NCBI GenBank assembly: GCA_009767595.1
Contig: VSDK01010069.1
Coordinates: 48,245 to 112,244, forward strand
Length of the DNA: 64,000 bases
Direction of reading: 5' to 3'
Origin: Symbiodinium kawagutii
Taxonomy: Eukaryota; Sar; Dinophyceae; Suessiales; Symbiodiniaceae
This document shows positions 44,301-56,200 of the stretch, in pieces (position 1 is the first letter of the stretch; each line of letters opens with the position of its first letter). Below the pieces are notes generated by a model that saw only the letters and a list, made by a program, of their open reading frames with translations, did no database searches and had not been told where the DNA came from. A program made the position numbers and the translations under genes.

Positions 44301-44593
44301 TTTTGGGATGACAAATCGGTGAGGTGAACGGCATCCTGGGATGTCCTGGGTTCAGCGCTGAGGTGGTCTTGGAAGGTAACCTGCAGGAGCCCGTCCGACT
44401 CATGGCCATGCAAGAAGAGCAGGAAAAGCTGGAAGCGTTTCTCGCCCTCAGAGCAGCTCATAGGCTCATCAGCATGCGGTGGCGGATGTTTCCAGAACAG
44501 GAAGCCTATGGGAAGTCCAAAGGAGGAGAGGTTGGCTTAAATGAATCGCAGAGGGACCCAGTGCCAGAGCTGCCTGGAGCTTTTTTGTGCTGA
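36466..44593 (+). CDS. prfA: Peptide chain release factor 1, bacterial/organellar type
   Basis: Terminates translation at UAA/UAG in an organelle. Ordered exons: 36466-about 36528 (FLQTLADPKAES, tentative), 38135-38186 (GDEMRELALEESV), about 38414-38466, 38541-38570, 38730-38792 (VEIRPGVGGDEA), 39021-39074 (DLVNMYHKYC), 40097-40169, 40699-40745 (joined FESGVHRVQRVPTTE), 42249-42287 (VHTSTATVAIMPE), 42361-42419, 42468-42540 (RSGGKGGQAVNK), about 42815-42861 (THEPTGIHVF), 42958-42987 (SQLHNREIA), 43131-43170, 43406-43448, 43533-43578 (SRSEKSRSYNFKE), 44111-44156 (NRVTDHRLNQNFSLA) and 44363-44593 (VVLEGNL to stop). The stop-codon-recognition motif is P-T-T (RF1 type, not the SPF of RF2) and the catalytic GGQ is present. 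Eight donors are GC, six GT and two GA. The N-terminal targeting exon was not found; the C-terminal tail is about 50 residues longer than bacterial RF1 unless it is spliced. Confidence 0.92.
36676..36726. repeat. GTT trinucleotide microsatellite
   Basis: About 16 GTT units inside the release-factor gene (its 5' intron if the 36466 exon belongs). Confidence 0.95.
37125..37482. repeat. CATA array with flanking GATA/CATA-derived repeats
   Basis: Degenerate ATGCATAGATACATAGA-type units (37125-37340) run into a nearly pure CATA array (37348-37482). Confidence 0.95.
39986..40062 (+). repeat. Dispersed repeat, copy B
   Basis: Contains ATGGATGATTTATT and TTGGATGATTTGGGG, as at 11139-11200, then GGTCCATGGTCCATGGGGTC. 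Lies in an intron of the release-factor gene between exons 39021-39074 and 40097-40169. Confidence 0.5.
41333..41393. repeat. CAT trinucleotide microsatellite
   Basis: About 19 CAT units in an intron of the release-factor gene. Confidence 0.95.
41483..41565. repeat. Short inverted repeat, 20-bp arms
   Basis: Left arm TGTCAGGATCAGAGTTTGAT (41483-41502) and right arm ATCAAACTCCGATCCTGACA (41546-41565) are complementary except at one position, with a 43-bp spacer. Could be a tiny MITE or a hairpin. No flanking duplication was recognised. Confidence 0.65.
41868..41937. repeat. 16-17 bp minisatellite (TTACCAACACCTACC)
   Basis: Four tandem copies in an intron of the release-factor gene. Confidence 0.85.
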
Positions 44594-47210
44594 GGCTTTC
44601 GTGGGCCGGTGCTTTTGGTGGTGTAATTTGCCGGTGTTTTTGTTTGCTGCTGTTTTGTGGGCCACTGTTTTTTCCGGACTGGTGTTTTTGCTTGCTGGTG
44701 ATTTGTTTTTGTGTGTTGATGTTTTGTCTTTTTGTGCGCTGGCGATTGCTGGTGTACTTATCTTTGCAATCGTCTATTATCTATCTCAATCGACGAGGCA
44801 TGTACATGTAAACCTTGGTGTGTTGTGGCTTGGTGTATCAGCGAATGTGCACTACTTGGATTTATGTGGTCTTCTTGCACGTGAAATGCGAGGCTGGAGC
44901 GCAGCTTTCAAAAGATGCCGGCGTGAGCAGCGCAGGTGTTCCACCCGGATTTCAGTGCTGAGATCTGAGGAGTCTCAGACCTTGGATCTACAATTTTCTT
45001 ATGCCCAAAGCTGGACACAATTTTCAGCGGCCTGATAATTCAGAGGCTGCACGGTCGACCGTGGCTTGAAAGAAAAAATGGTGCAGCACTTCAATGGTGG
45101 AAGCCAAACAGCTATCAGCTGCTTTACTTTTCCAAAAACGATGGGTATTTTGCAATCATGATGGATTTTTCTGCACTGATTGGTGTTATGTATTGTTATG
45201 TAATGATTGGTTTTATGCATATGATGATCAGTGTTTTTCACGGGGTTTCTGTGTTTCTAGTTGCTCCGGACATTTGAAGGTGTAGGCGGCACAAGTCCAT
45301 CAACCCAAGTAGGTCGCTTATCCATACTGATCCAAAGTTCAGAGGGCGCTCATTAGTTTCATCCGCTCACTGCAACGCCCCGCGAGAGAGATAGAGAGGG
45401 AGAGTGTTTCCGAAACGTTAGGATCTGGGTCAGATGCAATCTGAACGTGGACTCTACCACAGAGGGTACATAGGACGTGTTGTTGGACAAACCTTTGTTG
45501 TTTGGGCACAAGTTCAGGATGATGCTTTGCGGCTCAACATGCCTTTCAGAAGCAGCTCCACGCAAACGTTAGTCATATTTCTGCTGCCATGTCGCGTACT
45601 CCACACTCTTTCTATGCTGAGAGCTGTCCTTAGTTTTCCTGTCAGCATATTGCCTGGTTGCAACTACAAGTAGCAGAGAAAAACACGTCCAAGGATTGAT
45701 CGCTATGAAATCGTTGAGGCGCTGTTGTTGGGTGGGGAAGGCTGGGTAACTTGAGATGCTGGAAGGATCTGGAAGGTATGTAGCTTGGATGGAAAACCAA
45801 TGAGATAGGCTCCGCCCATTCAGCGCGAATATGTTGGATGCCGGGAGCCAGTGAGAGGCACAAATTCGATCCACCTCGATCCACCTTGCATGTTTTTAGT
45901 AGAGCTAGAGATGAAAAGTGTAAATGTGGGTCATTGAGGGTTGCTATTTTGTGTTGCTGTCAGGGTATTGGTGCACCAGTCGAGGTACACATCCTGAACT
46001 GCCTGTTGCAGGTTTGATGTCCCACCCATTGCATTTTCGACAGAGGTACATCACCAGTGGTATGGTAAGTACTTTCCGGCTGCTGGTAACGTCACGCTTT
46101 CGTAAAGCTGAGAAAGCTTGAGAACTGCATTTTCAGGGGGGGCTGAGAACGTCCGAAGCAAGAAACGGTAGCATTTCAGCATTTCTCCGCCACCAATTTG
46201 CTATTATAGGCCCTCCAGTACATTGGCGATGAGTGAGCCACTATCGCTGATTTTTTCGAGCCATTAGTCATGGCGGTCACCAACCACCAACAATTTTAGA
46301 CCAAGATGCCGGAAGCAAAAGTCATTGTTTGGTGGGCGCGTGATGGTTGCTGATGGCACATAGTGGTCGATAATCATGCCTCATGATGGCTCGCAACAAC
46401 TGTTGATCACTCATGATGATTATATAGTGATGGTTGATAGATGTTGATGGTATTGCTGACGGTTGATTGACGAATGATATTGGCGGTTTAACGATCAATG
46501 ATCGCCAACAATGGTTGTTTTGCTCCTATTTGTTATTAATGGCCGGTGCTGATCGATCAAATTATTCACGCTTCTACTGGCTCACAGAGGTTGGTATTTG
46601 GTGAAAAAAACGTGATAAACAAATGTGTGTTCAAAAATTCATGACATGATATGATGCTTGCGGCTAAACTCTTGAGAGGGCACTGGAGAAGAAGAATATG
46701 ATTCATGATGCTTCTTCAACCGTAATGTCACATACTGGGTGGTGCTGTGGTGGCTGATGGCAGTTGATCGACTATACATGTTGTTTACATGGCAAATATT
46801 TCTCAGGTTGCTCATGGTTGGTCCTCGTCAGGAAGCTGCAGATCCTGAGAATCCGCTCGCCAAGGGCAGGTGGCCTCAGTGTTTTCCACGGCAGCGGAGC
46901 TCAAGGGTTGCAGGAGTTGATGTCGTGAGATTCCTTTGCGATGCGGGGTTTCGGGCAGTCAAATCAACAAGAGGGAGAGAGGGAGAGAGACATGTATAGA
47001 TGGGCTTGCGAACTGTAGATAGCTTTATGGATCAACCTGCACGTGGGTTTCGGCAGCACCCTCGTTTGGCAGGGCGTAGCCTTGTGATGCCTTGTGTAAG
47101 CCTTTCGAGCCACTGAGGAATGGAAATGCTCAAAGCGCGCATTCCACTGATGGGTCAGGGTTCCCATGCTGAGTCAGCACCTTAGCCATGACCAGTCTAG
47201 TCAGAACCAG
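44594..47210 (+). other. Spacer or introns between release factor and PX gene
   Basis: No family recognised. 44600-44800 is TTTG-rich. Open segments at about 44880-45035 and 45424-45600 (GYIGRVVGQTFVVWAQVQDD) and 46816-46850 (EAADPENPLAK) might be exons, but lack support. 46220-46560 is made of diverged TGATGGTTGATTG-like words. Confidence 0.4.
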
Positions 47211-47957
47211 CACTTGGCTGCGAGCCTGAGGTATAACATCCGGGTACAGAATGCAGGGAATTACCACATTGTGCGCCACTCAACGTTTGCAGCTGCCCCC
47301 GCTTGCACAGTAGCAGGGCACAGGGCGGATCCGATTTCAGGTCCGGAAGCGCTTCGCTGAATTTGTCACCTTGCACGACTTCCTCAAGCTGCACTTTGGG
47401 TCAAGCTCACAGATGACAAGGACATCCAAAAAGGACATCCAAGGAGGACATCCAAGGAGGACATCCAAGGACCAAAATAGATCAAACAAGGATGATGATG
47501 TAAGGACCATAGGGAGGGGACACGATAGGATGATGGCTAGGACCGACTTTAGAATGACTATATCGATGCATAAGTATAGCTACCAGGGCCCTGGCAGTTG
47601 GGGAGCTCAAGAGCCCTCAAGAGTCCTTGCATACCCTCAAGACTGACTCAGTTTGCACCCCAGTTGCGTCGATCAATTGTCGAATGCAGCTTGTTGTTTG
47701 AGGCCAGGCCTTATGCTTGAGTTGCCCAAGAAGACGCCCATTAGATATTTCAGTACCTCGGACATCCTAAAGCAAAGGCATCATGCAAGACCTCCAAGTT
47801 TCAGTCGGCACTGCTTTTGGTTTCATGGTTCCTTTCCGACATCAGCTTGCCCATCATCGTCCAACTCTGGCATCCCTCGCTCAGATCACGACAAGTTGGA
47901 CGACCGAAAGAATGCCCTGAATGTCTACCTAAAGGACCTTTGTCTAGCCCCGAGCCC
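47211..47957 (+). CDS. PX (phox homology) domain protein, partial exons
   Basis: PX domains bind phosphoinositides, typically PI3P, on endosomal membranes. Exon 47211-47252 gives LRYNIRVQN (strand). Exon 47341-47399 gives VRKRFAEFVTLHDFLKLHFG, the hallmark R-[RK]-[FY]-x-[DE]-F-x-x-L-H segment with the phosphoinositide-contacting Arg. Exon 47703-47777 gives LELPKKTPIRYFSTSDILKQ, covering the PX proline loop (PPK-like, here LPKK). Exon 47896-47957 gives LDDRKNALNVYLKDLC, the final helix. The splices are in frame using GC (47253), GT (47400), GC and GT donors; the third junction is uncertain. Other domains and the protein ends were not identified, so a sorting-nexin identity is only a guess. Confidence 0.72.
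47405..47472. repeat. GGACATCCAA short tandem repeat
   Basis: Five or so copies of AAGGACATCCAA/GGAGGACATCC directly after a PX-domain exon. Confidence 0.8.
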
Positions 47958-48491
47958 GTGAGAACTGATCAAGTCAGAATCAACACAAAAGCCATCGTGA
48001 TGACAACGTTCGGAAGAGCAGGGCATTTGGTCGTCGTTGCCGTTGTTGCCCACTTGAGCTTGTTGAAGCGCTTGAACTTCGCTGTGAGGCAAGCGGCAGG
48101 AGATCGTGAATCTCGCCGAGGTTCAACGATTCTTCGGATGTCAGGCACGGCATGAATGGCGGGATGGTCAAAGATGGTCTTTGAGGAACGATGATCAATT
48201 ATGGTGATCATGACCACGTTCAATACTGGCCGAGAGCCAAGAGTGGCTCATGACTCACAATTGTTCAACTAAAAGCCAAGCCTTCGGAGTGCCTTTGGTT
48301 TTAGTTGGTTTTCGGTTCCATCCAGCCATTTGAGCTCTCCAAGCATGGCATTCTTGTAGGACGCAGCCTGCACCAAAATTTCCCCAACATGGATCCTTCA
48401 TGGGGCAGGTCAGCCAACCCAACGTCCAGTCATCGGGATATGCTCCGCAAGCACAAGCACCGGTGCGGCAAGCGGCGGCACCCATCGTCAG

Positions 48492-48544
48492 CAGCTGAGC
48501 GAATGGCTTCTGCAGATGGCTCCCGTCCTCTACCCTACGCCCAG
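48492..48544 (+). CDS. Possible exon downstream of the PX domain
   Basis: Bounded by CAG and GT, it encodes QLSEWLLQMAPVLYPTP. May belong to the PX gene. No homology recognised. Confidence 0.3.
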
Positions 48545-49059
48545 GTGGTTGGAGCAGCACCCGGCAAGCACGAAGCCAAGCCTCACATTTCGGGAGGGGA
48601 ACAAAGGTCATCAAGCTCCTGTACAGTGGCTCAACGTGGCACGTATTCTACCCGCCAGTGCACCTACTCCGCCTGGGTAGCAGGCTTTGTGTGTGTGTGC
48701 TGTGCTATGCTGTGCTATGCTGTGCTTTGTGTGCCGTGCTTTGTGTAAGTTTTCTCTCTTTTCCTGTCTCGCTCTCGTCCCAGCGTGCTGGCTAACATAA
48801 AATGGCAGGTGGGGCATAGGGTTACGGTGAGGCTGGGGCTGGGATGTGTATAATGTGTGATATTCGAGGCCTTGCAAGTTTAATGCCATTCCTGAGGTGA
48901 TTTGAGATATTTTGAGATCAAGCCAAGCATTCAAGACGTTTCAAGACAACTGGTTGCTATGCTGCGCTCATGCGTAAATAGACATAAGATCCCGGGTCTT
49001 AAGATGTTCAAAGAGCGATTTCTGGTTGCAGCTTGCTGATGTTTGATAGTGCCCGTGGT

Positions 49060-49130
49060 CAAAGAGATCAATGAGGACAACGTTGAATGCAATTTTGTCA
49101 AACATCCAGCGGTGCTGGCTGATACATGTC
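49060..49130 (+). other. Exon-like open segment
   Basis: Encodes VVKEINEDNVECNFVKHPA with a GT at its 3' end. The acceptor is ambiguous. No family recognised. Confidence 0.25.
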
Positions 49131-50652
49131 TCATCATGTCTCACCATGCCTCTGGGGAATGCAAGGCCACTGGTTCAGAGCGACTCCGAAGATGATCTTG
49201 CCAGGCCTGGAAGGTCATGGAGGAAGTCAGCATCCAAAGCAAGTTATTGCCCATGAAGATCTATGAACGTATGGATCCCCAAAGTCCCCAAGCTAGTCAG
49301 AAACAATCAGAATAGTAAGAGAAAGTGAGACGGCATCAAAACCGGTCCAGATTCTCCTGCATGGGAGTATGGACCATGCGATATATATATTTAAATGTAT
49401 ATATATATATATATATAGAGCATCCTTACTGAAGCTATTTGCCAAATCGATCCAAATGGGTTGTAGACTGCGTGCTGTTCTTTCTGATAGGTGGGACTCG
49501 TGAAGGAAAAGCTCCACAAACAGAAGTGAGGGAGGCATCTTTTGCAAATTTGCTCTATCCCGCCAAAGGTGTGGATACACGTGGGCAGAGATAGAAGTTA
49601 GGCATGGCTTATTGTTCCTTCAAAGTTGGCCTTCAGTGGGTCAGCGGTGAATGCCTCTGCGCGCAGCAAAGTGCTGAAAAATGTCGAGAGATCTGGGAAT
49701 TGCGTTGTTTTGGGTTTGCTTTCAACTCACTGATTTTTTGGATTTTTTTGGTTTGGCCACTGGAGTTGAGTAGCTCCCCTTCAAAATCCCAAGATGCAGC
49801 AACCCCTGTTCAACGAGCCCAGCTAATTACACAATTCATCGAACCCATCGCTTTTAAGCCATTGGCTGCCCCCATCCAAGCTGGTCATTTTGTTGCTAGC
49901 CAATTCTTGTGAGTTGCACAACCATGCATGATTGCTTGCCGAACCGAAACCGCTTGGAGTTGTGTAGCATAGTTTGTGCTCTCACGTTGTGATCATTTGT
50001 CCCGAAATTCTCCAGATTCCTTTCCAAACCTGAGCCCGTCAACGACCTCTTCAAGACGCTGTTGCGAATAAGCTCGTTTGTGATTGGCTGGGGCTAAGAT
50101 ATAGTTTTTGCTGGTGCAGAGTGCGATCACCCGCGCATCACATCAGAACAGATCGCACATCACTCGGACCAATTGATTCATACTGATTTCATGCCGCATG
50201 GCTCAACGCATCCACATTGCGCCGCTATGCGCTGCTTATTGATCTTTTTGGCTCACAGTTTCCATGTGGTGGCAATGAAAGGCAAAGACTGACTTTCAAG
50301 GCAGGACTCTACCGGACTGGCACAATTTGCTTTGCGAATCTTCCTTGAGCTATCCAGGAATGGCCTCCCAAAAAAGACAAATTGGGCAGTCACAAGTGCT
50401 GGGACAGAGTGGTGAAGTCACATTGGCCTCTGAGACGCAATAGAGAACGGAATGAGTCTGGCATAGGTCTTCAACGGGTGCCTCCAAGGGATGTTGTTTC
50501 CGTTGTTTCATGTTGTTTCCATCGAAACTCAGGCCAAAAGTTCAGACATTCGTCGGGCACAGGCCCCAGATGTGCAGAGACCCATGAGACCCATGAGATC
50601 CATGAGATCCCGCTGACCTGTGCACCGTGATACTGCGACTCTTCACACCAAG

Positions 50653-51821
50653 GCCATGGCTGCATCAGTCACCAGAGCAGCATTGGAAAGAGCAAGGCTT
50701 GAGCGCGAAGCTCCGATCAGCGGCTTCGAACAAAGACAGAAGGCGGGGTCCAGTGGCATCTAGAGGGGTTGAAATGGGTTGAATGGTTTCACTCTTACTG
50801 CTTCAACAGTTGGTGGAGAGGGGTGGGCCCAGGAAGCGAGAGAAGGCCTGAATCAACTTGGTCTGTCCTCTGTCCCCAAAGACAAGATGGAGAAGGCCAC
50901 CAGCCCGGCATCGCATGCACCACAATCCACAACCATGCACTATGCAATTTTATGGTTCGTTTCGGTGCTTTTCGATCGCCAGGGATGGGGCTGGTGCGTC
51001 AAAGGTCGCCAGCCTCCTGACCTTTCAGGACAGATGTGAATCATTGCATGGAATTGGCTTGAATTGGTGTTTTGTTCAATTTCGGGCTGGATGCTGGAAG
51101 AACTGATGCAAAGAACTGGGTATCAGGACTGAAAAAGTCTTTTAGCACAGCAGAAGTGCGAACAGATGGAGAAGTCATCAGAGGCACATTTTTGAAACGC
51201 GAGGGACGACCAAGGTGACTGAATGAAACCCGCTGACAGCATGCTTCTAATGATTCTAATGCTGTGATGTCCATGCAGCCGAGGCCTTTGCCGCGCAGAG
51301 AATTATGATTCATGTCCTGAAGGTCAGTGCAGATGGCTTGGGAGTGACACGAGCAACGACGATTGCTACTGTACCACTAAGGGACATAACTGGCTTGTTT
51401 CAAGAGACATTTCGAAGGGAGCCCCTGGCAAGCATTGTTGGGGCCAGTTCGTGGCCATGCCATCGGTTTGACCTCATTTGTGGCAACACAACTCTGGGAT
51501 TTAGCATGGAACATACTGGTAACGTGCGCAAGATGAGAGTTAGACAATGATGTTGCGCATGTTTTTGATCATGCTTACGCATTAATTAAAGTGCCAGACT
51601 TCATGCCAGATGACAATGTTAGAGATCATGGCAGGGAAAACTATCAGAATACGAATACACGTCAGCTTGAGCTGTCAGAACATGCCAGAGCGCATCTCAG
51701 TCCATGTGCATGAATCAAGACAACACATTCAATACAGTACTAATATGTACTAATTTACAAGATTAGTTGTGTCAGAGATTTGATGACAAGGTGCTTGTCA
51801 GTGCGTTCTCAGTCAGAGCTG
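50653..51821 (+). CDS. Unassigned short exons
   Basis: Four AG...GT/GC-bounded segments: 50653-50742 (VTRAALERARLEREAPISGF, GC donor), 50833-50895 (EAREGLNQLGLSSVPKDKME, GC donor), 51284-51322 (AFAAQRIMIHVLK) and 51791-51821 (VLVSAFSVRAG). The first three are phase 0 at both ends. They could be the C-terminal part of the PX gene, the 5' part of the phosphoribosyltransferase gene, or a separate gene. No family recognised. Confidence 0.35.
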
Positions 51822-52436
51822 GTGGATGACCGTGGCGCGCTGGAGGCGAGCGTCCTTTCTTCGGAGAGCAACGTCTCCATGGAGATGAAGCTTGGGATGG
51901 TCGGATGCGCGGCGGCGAGCTGGCAAGGACCGAGGTGTGAAGGTCTCGTTGATCGTTGGTGTCAAAAGTAGTACCCGTGAAGATCCACAGATCCCCAATG
52001 ACTATGGTGGCCATAGGATCTCGGGAATCCATGCATCTTGGGGTGCCCTCCATTGCCGTCCATGGATCTTTTGGGCAGGAACGGCTGGGCTGGCACCTTC
52101 CCATTGACACACCAAAGGCTCGACAGCTGTGATTGCACAGCTGCCACTGCTGTGGAAATCTGCGCAGGGGCTGTATGCCTTGGGCGGGCTGAGCCGATCC
52201 GAGGGTTTCTAGATATTTGTAGGTCTTGACGCTTGGGATCGCTTGGGATCGCTTGGGATTCCATGCATCACTGTGGTCCTGGTGTTAAATATTTGCACCT
52301 CGTTGCACATCACTGTTCAAGGAAATTGCTTGTCTTATCCACGGTGTCCCTCGAAGCCACAGGAGGTCATAAAATATGACCTTTCCGTGAAAAATCGCAC
52401 AACCAGTCTTCAGCCGTAGTTGAACTCATCGAGATG

Positions 52437-52456
52437 GCGATGGAGAGAGAGAGAGA
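52437..52456. repeat. Short GA run
   Basis: About seven GA units. Nothing else is notable in 51822-53203 except a short 11-bp tandem repeat (GGAAGTCCGAG) at 52993-53020. Confidence 0.7.
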
Positions 52457-53203
52457 GTCATCAGTTTCACGAGTGACTTGCATGAAAATGCAGTGTCTGG
52501 GCCGTGGGCATCCTGGGGCAGCACCACCTTCGTCTTGAGGATCTCCTTCGGCCTTTTGGTATGCAGAGAAACTGCTAGTCATGGGCAGCAGTGCAATGCC
52601 ACCCGAAGGTACAGATAAACTCACCTCGGCAACAACAGCATCCAACGAAAGCCTTTGGGTTTCATGTTTCATGTCTTTTGACTGCCAATCTCGCAAGCTA
52701 TCTCGGCCAAATAGAAGCAAGGGAAAAAAGCACATCACCTTATGGATCACCAGATATCAACGCTGTGAACTTTCAAAGGCAATGTTCAGAGGAATGATGT
52801 GCAACTTGTTGTTGGAAACTCAGGTCACTCAAGTAGAGTTTTCAAATAACACTGTCACACTAAGAGTCCAGACAAGATCTTGCAATGCTTTCTTCAGCCT
52901 TACATTTCGTACTTTTCGCCGCGTCCTGTGAAATGGGGGCTGGAAGCTCTACCGCTCAGGGTTTTGTGCAATTCGCACTATCACAGGAGGCGAGGAAGTC
53001 CGAGGAAGTCCGAGGAAGTGGAAATCAAGAGAACCGACTTCAGCTTACTTAGCAAACCCAAACTGATGGAGCACCATAAGTCCATTGAGTCTCACTCGCA
53101 CCAGCTTGTCCTGGCCTTTTTAGCACGCAAACATTGATATGTTCAACTATGTTCAAACCTCAAGAACGATGAAAATCTCCTGGGGCCAATTGTTGGCTTC
53201 GAG

Positions 53204-56200
53204 GTACTGCGATTCGGTGAGTTCACTCTGAAGTCGGGAAGGAGAGCTACGATGAGCTACCATTTCTTTGGTCATGGCATTTTCGGGTGCCTCTTAGGTA
53301 CACTCCGTTGCTGTGTGATGGTATTCGTGTGCATTTGTGTTTTGCATGAATCATTTGGTGCGGGTAGTTGCTTGGTGTTTGGCTTGATTTAATTTTCAAG
53401 GGATTTAGATCAGGAAAGGTAGAAAGATGTAGTCAGGAGATAGCCCACGTTCACCTGGTGTTTGAAACATCTTGAAAGCAAATGATTGCTCCATGGGCAC
53501 TCGACTGAAATTGACTGAGTTCTCACAGGACCTCCCCGTACTTCTTCAACGCGGGCTTGTTCACGACTGGGGAAGCCTTGACCAAGTGGCTCAACCTCCA
53601 GGGGACCGCGGTTGTCGCAGATTACCCTCTCTCAGTTCTTCCAGTTTGACAGGTCGGATCCTGCTAGCAGTCATTCTCGTTGATGGTAAACACTCTCAGT
53701 GGTTTTTCCAATGTTCACCTTAATAAAGCGACTATACTTGTGACATCATGTAACCACTTCGGCCAGAACTGCCAAGGCTTGGGGAGTTTTATGCCGATGC
53801 CATCGTTGCGTCTGGCGTCGAGTAGCTGGTCAGACTATAAGCTGGTCGGCGACGGGCTGATCTGGGTATCGGAAGGTGAATTTCATGTACAAACATTTGA
53901 CCGAGGCATTGTTGCTGAGAACATTAGGAACTGGCAGATGGACTTGGATGCAGATGATACCATGATGATACAAACGAATATGACAGAATATTGCCACCAT
54001 ATAGCAAAAGGAGCTGGCGCTGTTTCACATGTTGATTTCTCCACACGGTTGCACAGCGTTTCTCATTCATCAACCATTGGCTTTTGTCGACTAAATGCCA
54101 GATGTCCACAAGTAAACCAGCACAAGATAGTACAAAACGCAGTGGTACAGATGTACATCAACTGTAGTTATTTTTTCCACTGATCCTTCAAACTGTCCTT
54201 GCTTCAGTTTGTCACTCGTGTTGCAGACTTTCCACAGTCACAGCTTCACGCCTTCTTGGTCCTTAGTGGTGGCATGCGCTGGCGGCTTTTTAGCACCATT
54301 TCCCTGCAGAGAATTGCCTTGTCCCCCATTGTTGACACCTCCTTGAGCCCATCTTTCTCACTGCCTTGTGTCTCCGGGCTTACTCCTTTCCTTCCTTTCT
54401 CCCTTTCTTTTGTCTCATTGTGTCATATCATGCCGTATGTTCCTGCCGCATTGCAGCATCTCTATCAAATCGGATGTCAGGCAAGCCGCTTCCAGCTAGC
54501 TAGCTAAAGTACATTAAAGTACCAAATCGATCTGATTAGCATCATATCAGATAGTTTCAGTGGCATATAGTGCCATGATGAGGTGGCAAGACTTTTGTGA
54601 CACATGACACTCCCACAAACCCTCCAAAAGATCCACAGGAGATTCCGCCACTAACGGTCGATTGGTTGATTCAGCCAACTCTCCAGGATAGTCAGAATTC
54701 GGCAGCACCCCAGTCACCCTCTCATCACCTTTTTTGATTGTAAGATTTGCAGCGATTGTTCTTGTCACAGCGCTGTGATGGGGTTTATCGCGCCTATTCG
54801 TTTTGATTGCTTTCCTCTTTAGCCTCACCGTTCTCAGCTCCGTTGTACCAGCATTCCAGCTGTCTTCCTCGCGCTATCACCGCAGTAGTATCAATAGTGA
54901 TACGCATAACCGAAACCATGGTCGTTTTCATCATACTCGTCATCACAACGGCCATGATCGTTACTCAGCATGAGCATAGCCGTCAGGGGAAACAAAAGTT
55001 CATAAATAGAAACAGGTACAGCAATTTGTGGCAGGGGATGTGGTTCATTCAGAGACAACCCTGCATTTTGTCACATGTTCCCATGGCTTCGGTGCAAAGT
55101 CCAGAACGAGGTTTCATCATATGCATCGAGGCATTGTAAAATATAAAGAGAGAACAACACGAGTTCGATCTAATTTGATTCCATGACAAAAGGTCTCAAA
55201 CTGCTCAATACTGTCATCCCAAATCATTTTATAATGCTATGTAATTTCAGTACGTTTCATATCAATCATTTTGCAGCAGACGACAGTTTAGTATAGCAGC
55301 TGGTATCTTATCATTTCATATCCTGTCATGTATGTTCAATTCGTTTATATCATGCCACAGTCACGCTAGGACTTTTTCAAGCACTATTGCACAGAATTTG
55401 GTTGGAAAATACTTTCGCATACTTTCGCGACATGCAGGCCCATCCAGACCCTAGGGGAAGAGAAGCTGGGTCGATCTGGTATGACATGGAACAAACATGA
55501 ACAAGTAAATATCCATAGCTGGGTTCCAACTCAGAAGTGCTTCAATGCTCGTGATGTTATGTTTGAACTCTGTGTGCCTGTGGTTGCGCCCTTTGTTCCT
55601 GCTTAAGATCAGTACCACTAATTTGAAACAGTTGCACGCAATGGATGCCATGTTACTCTCGCCATCGAATCATGTGTGCTTTGGTTCATTGAAAGTGGCT
55701 GAGCTGAACTGTTGTTCTTAATCTTGATAATTACCAGTATGGCCGGTTCTAGTTTTTGACCAATGTAGATTTTGTGAGTTGCGCGCGGGAGCCGAACAAG
55801 ACGCTAAGTGCCTGTAGTGAGGAATCAATTCGGGAGTGCTTCGAATCGGAAACATTGGTTGCTGCCGATAGTTTCTGAAACAGTGGTAGTCCAACTAGCA
55901 CTACTTGGGTTTCCATTCCGGAGCGTGGACAAGAATTGCAACTCGAATCTCCAGTACATCGCAATACTTTGCAGACAGTCGCAGATGGATACTGAAAGCG
56001 CAGCGACTTGCAACAGCCTCTGAAAGGCCCTTGTGGCTCTCGTTTCCCCTTTCTCGGCTGGCAGTTGACTCTTTTAAATCTTTTGAAGATTAGTATGTGC
56101 GCGTGAATCGCCATGTGATGTGATGTGATGTGATGTAAGCATGTATGCATGTGTGAGAGCATGCATGCATGCATGGATGTGTAAACTTTATGCCGTAACA

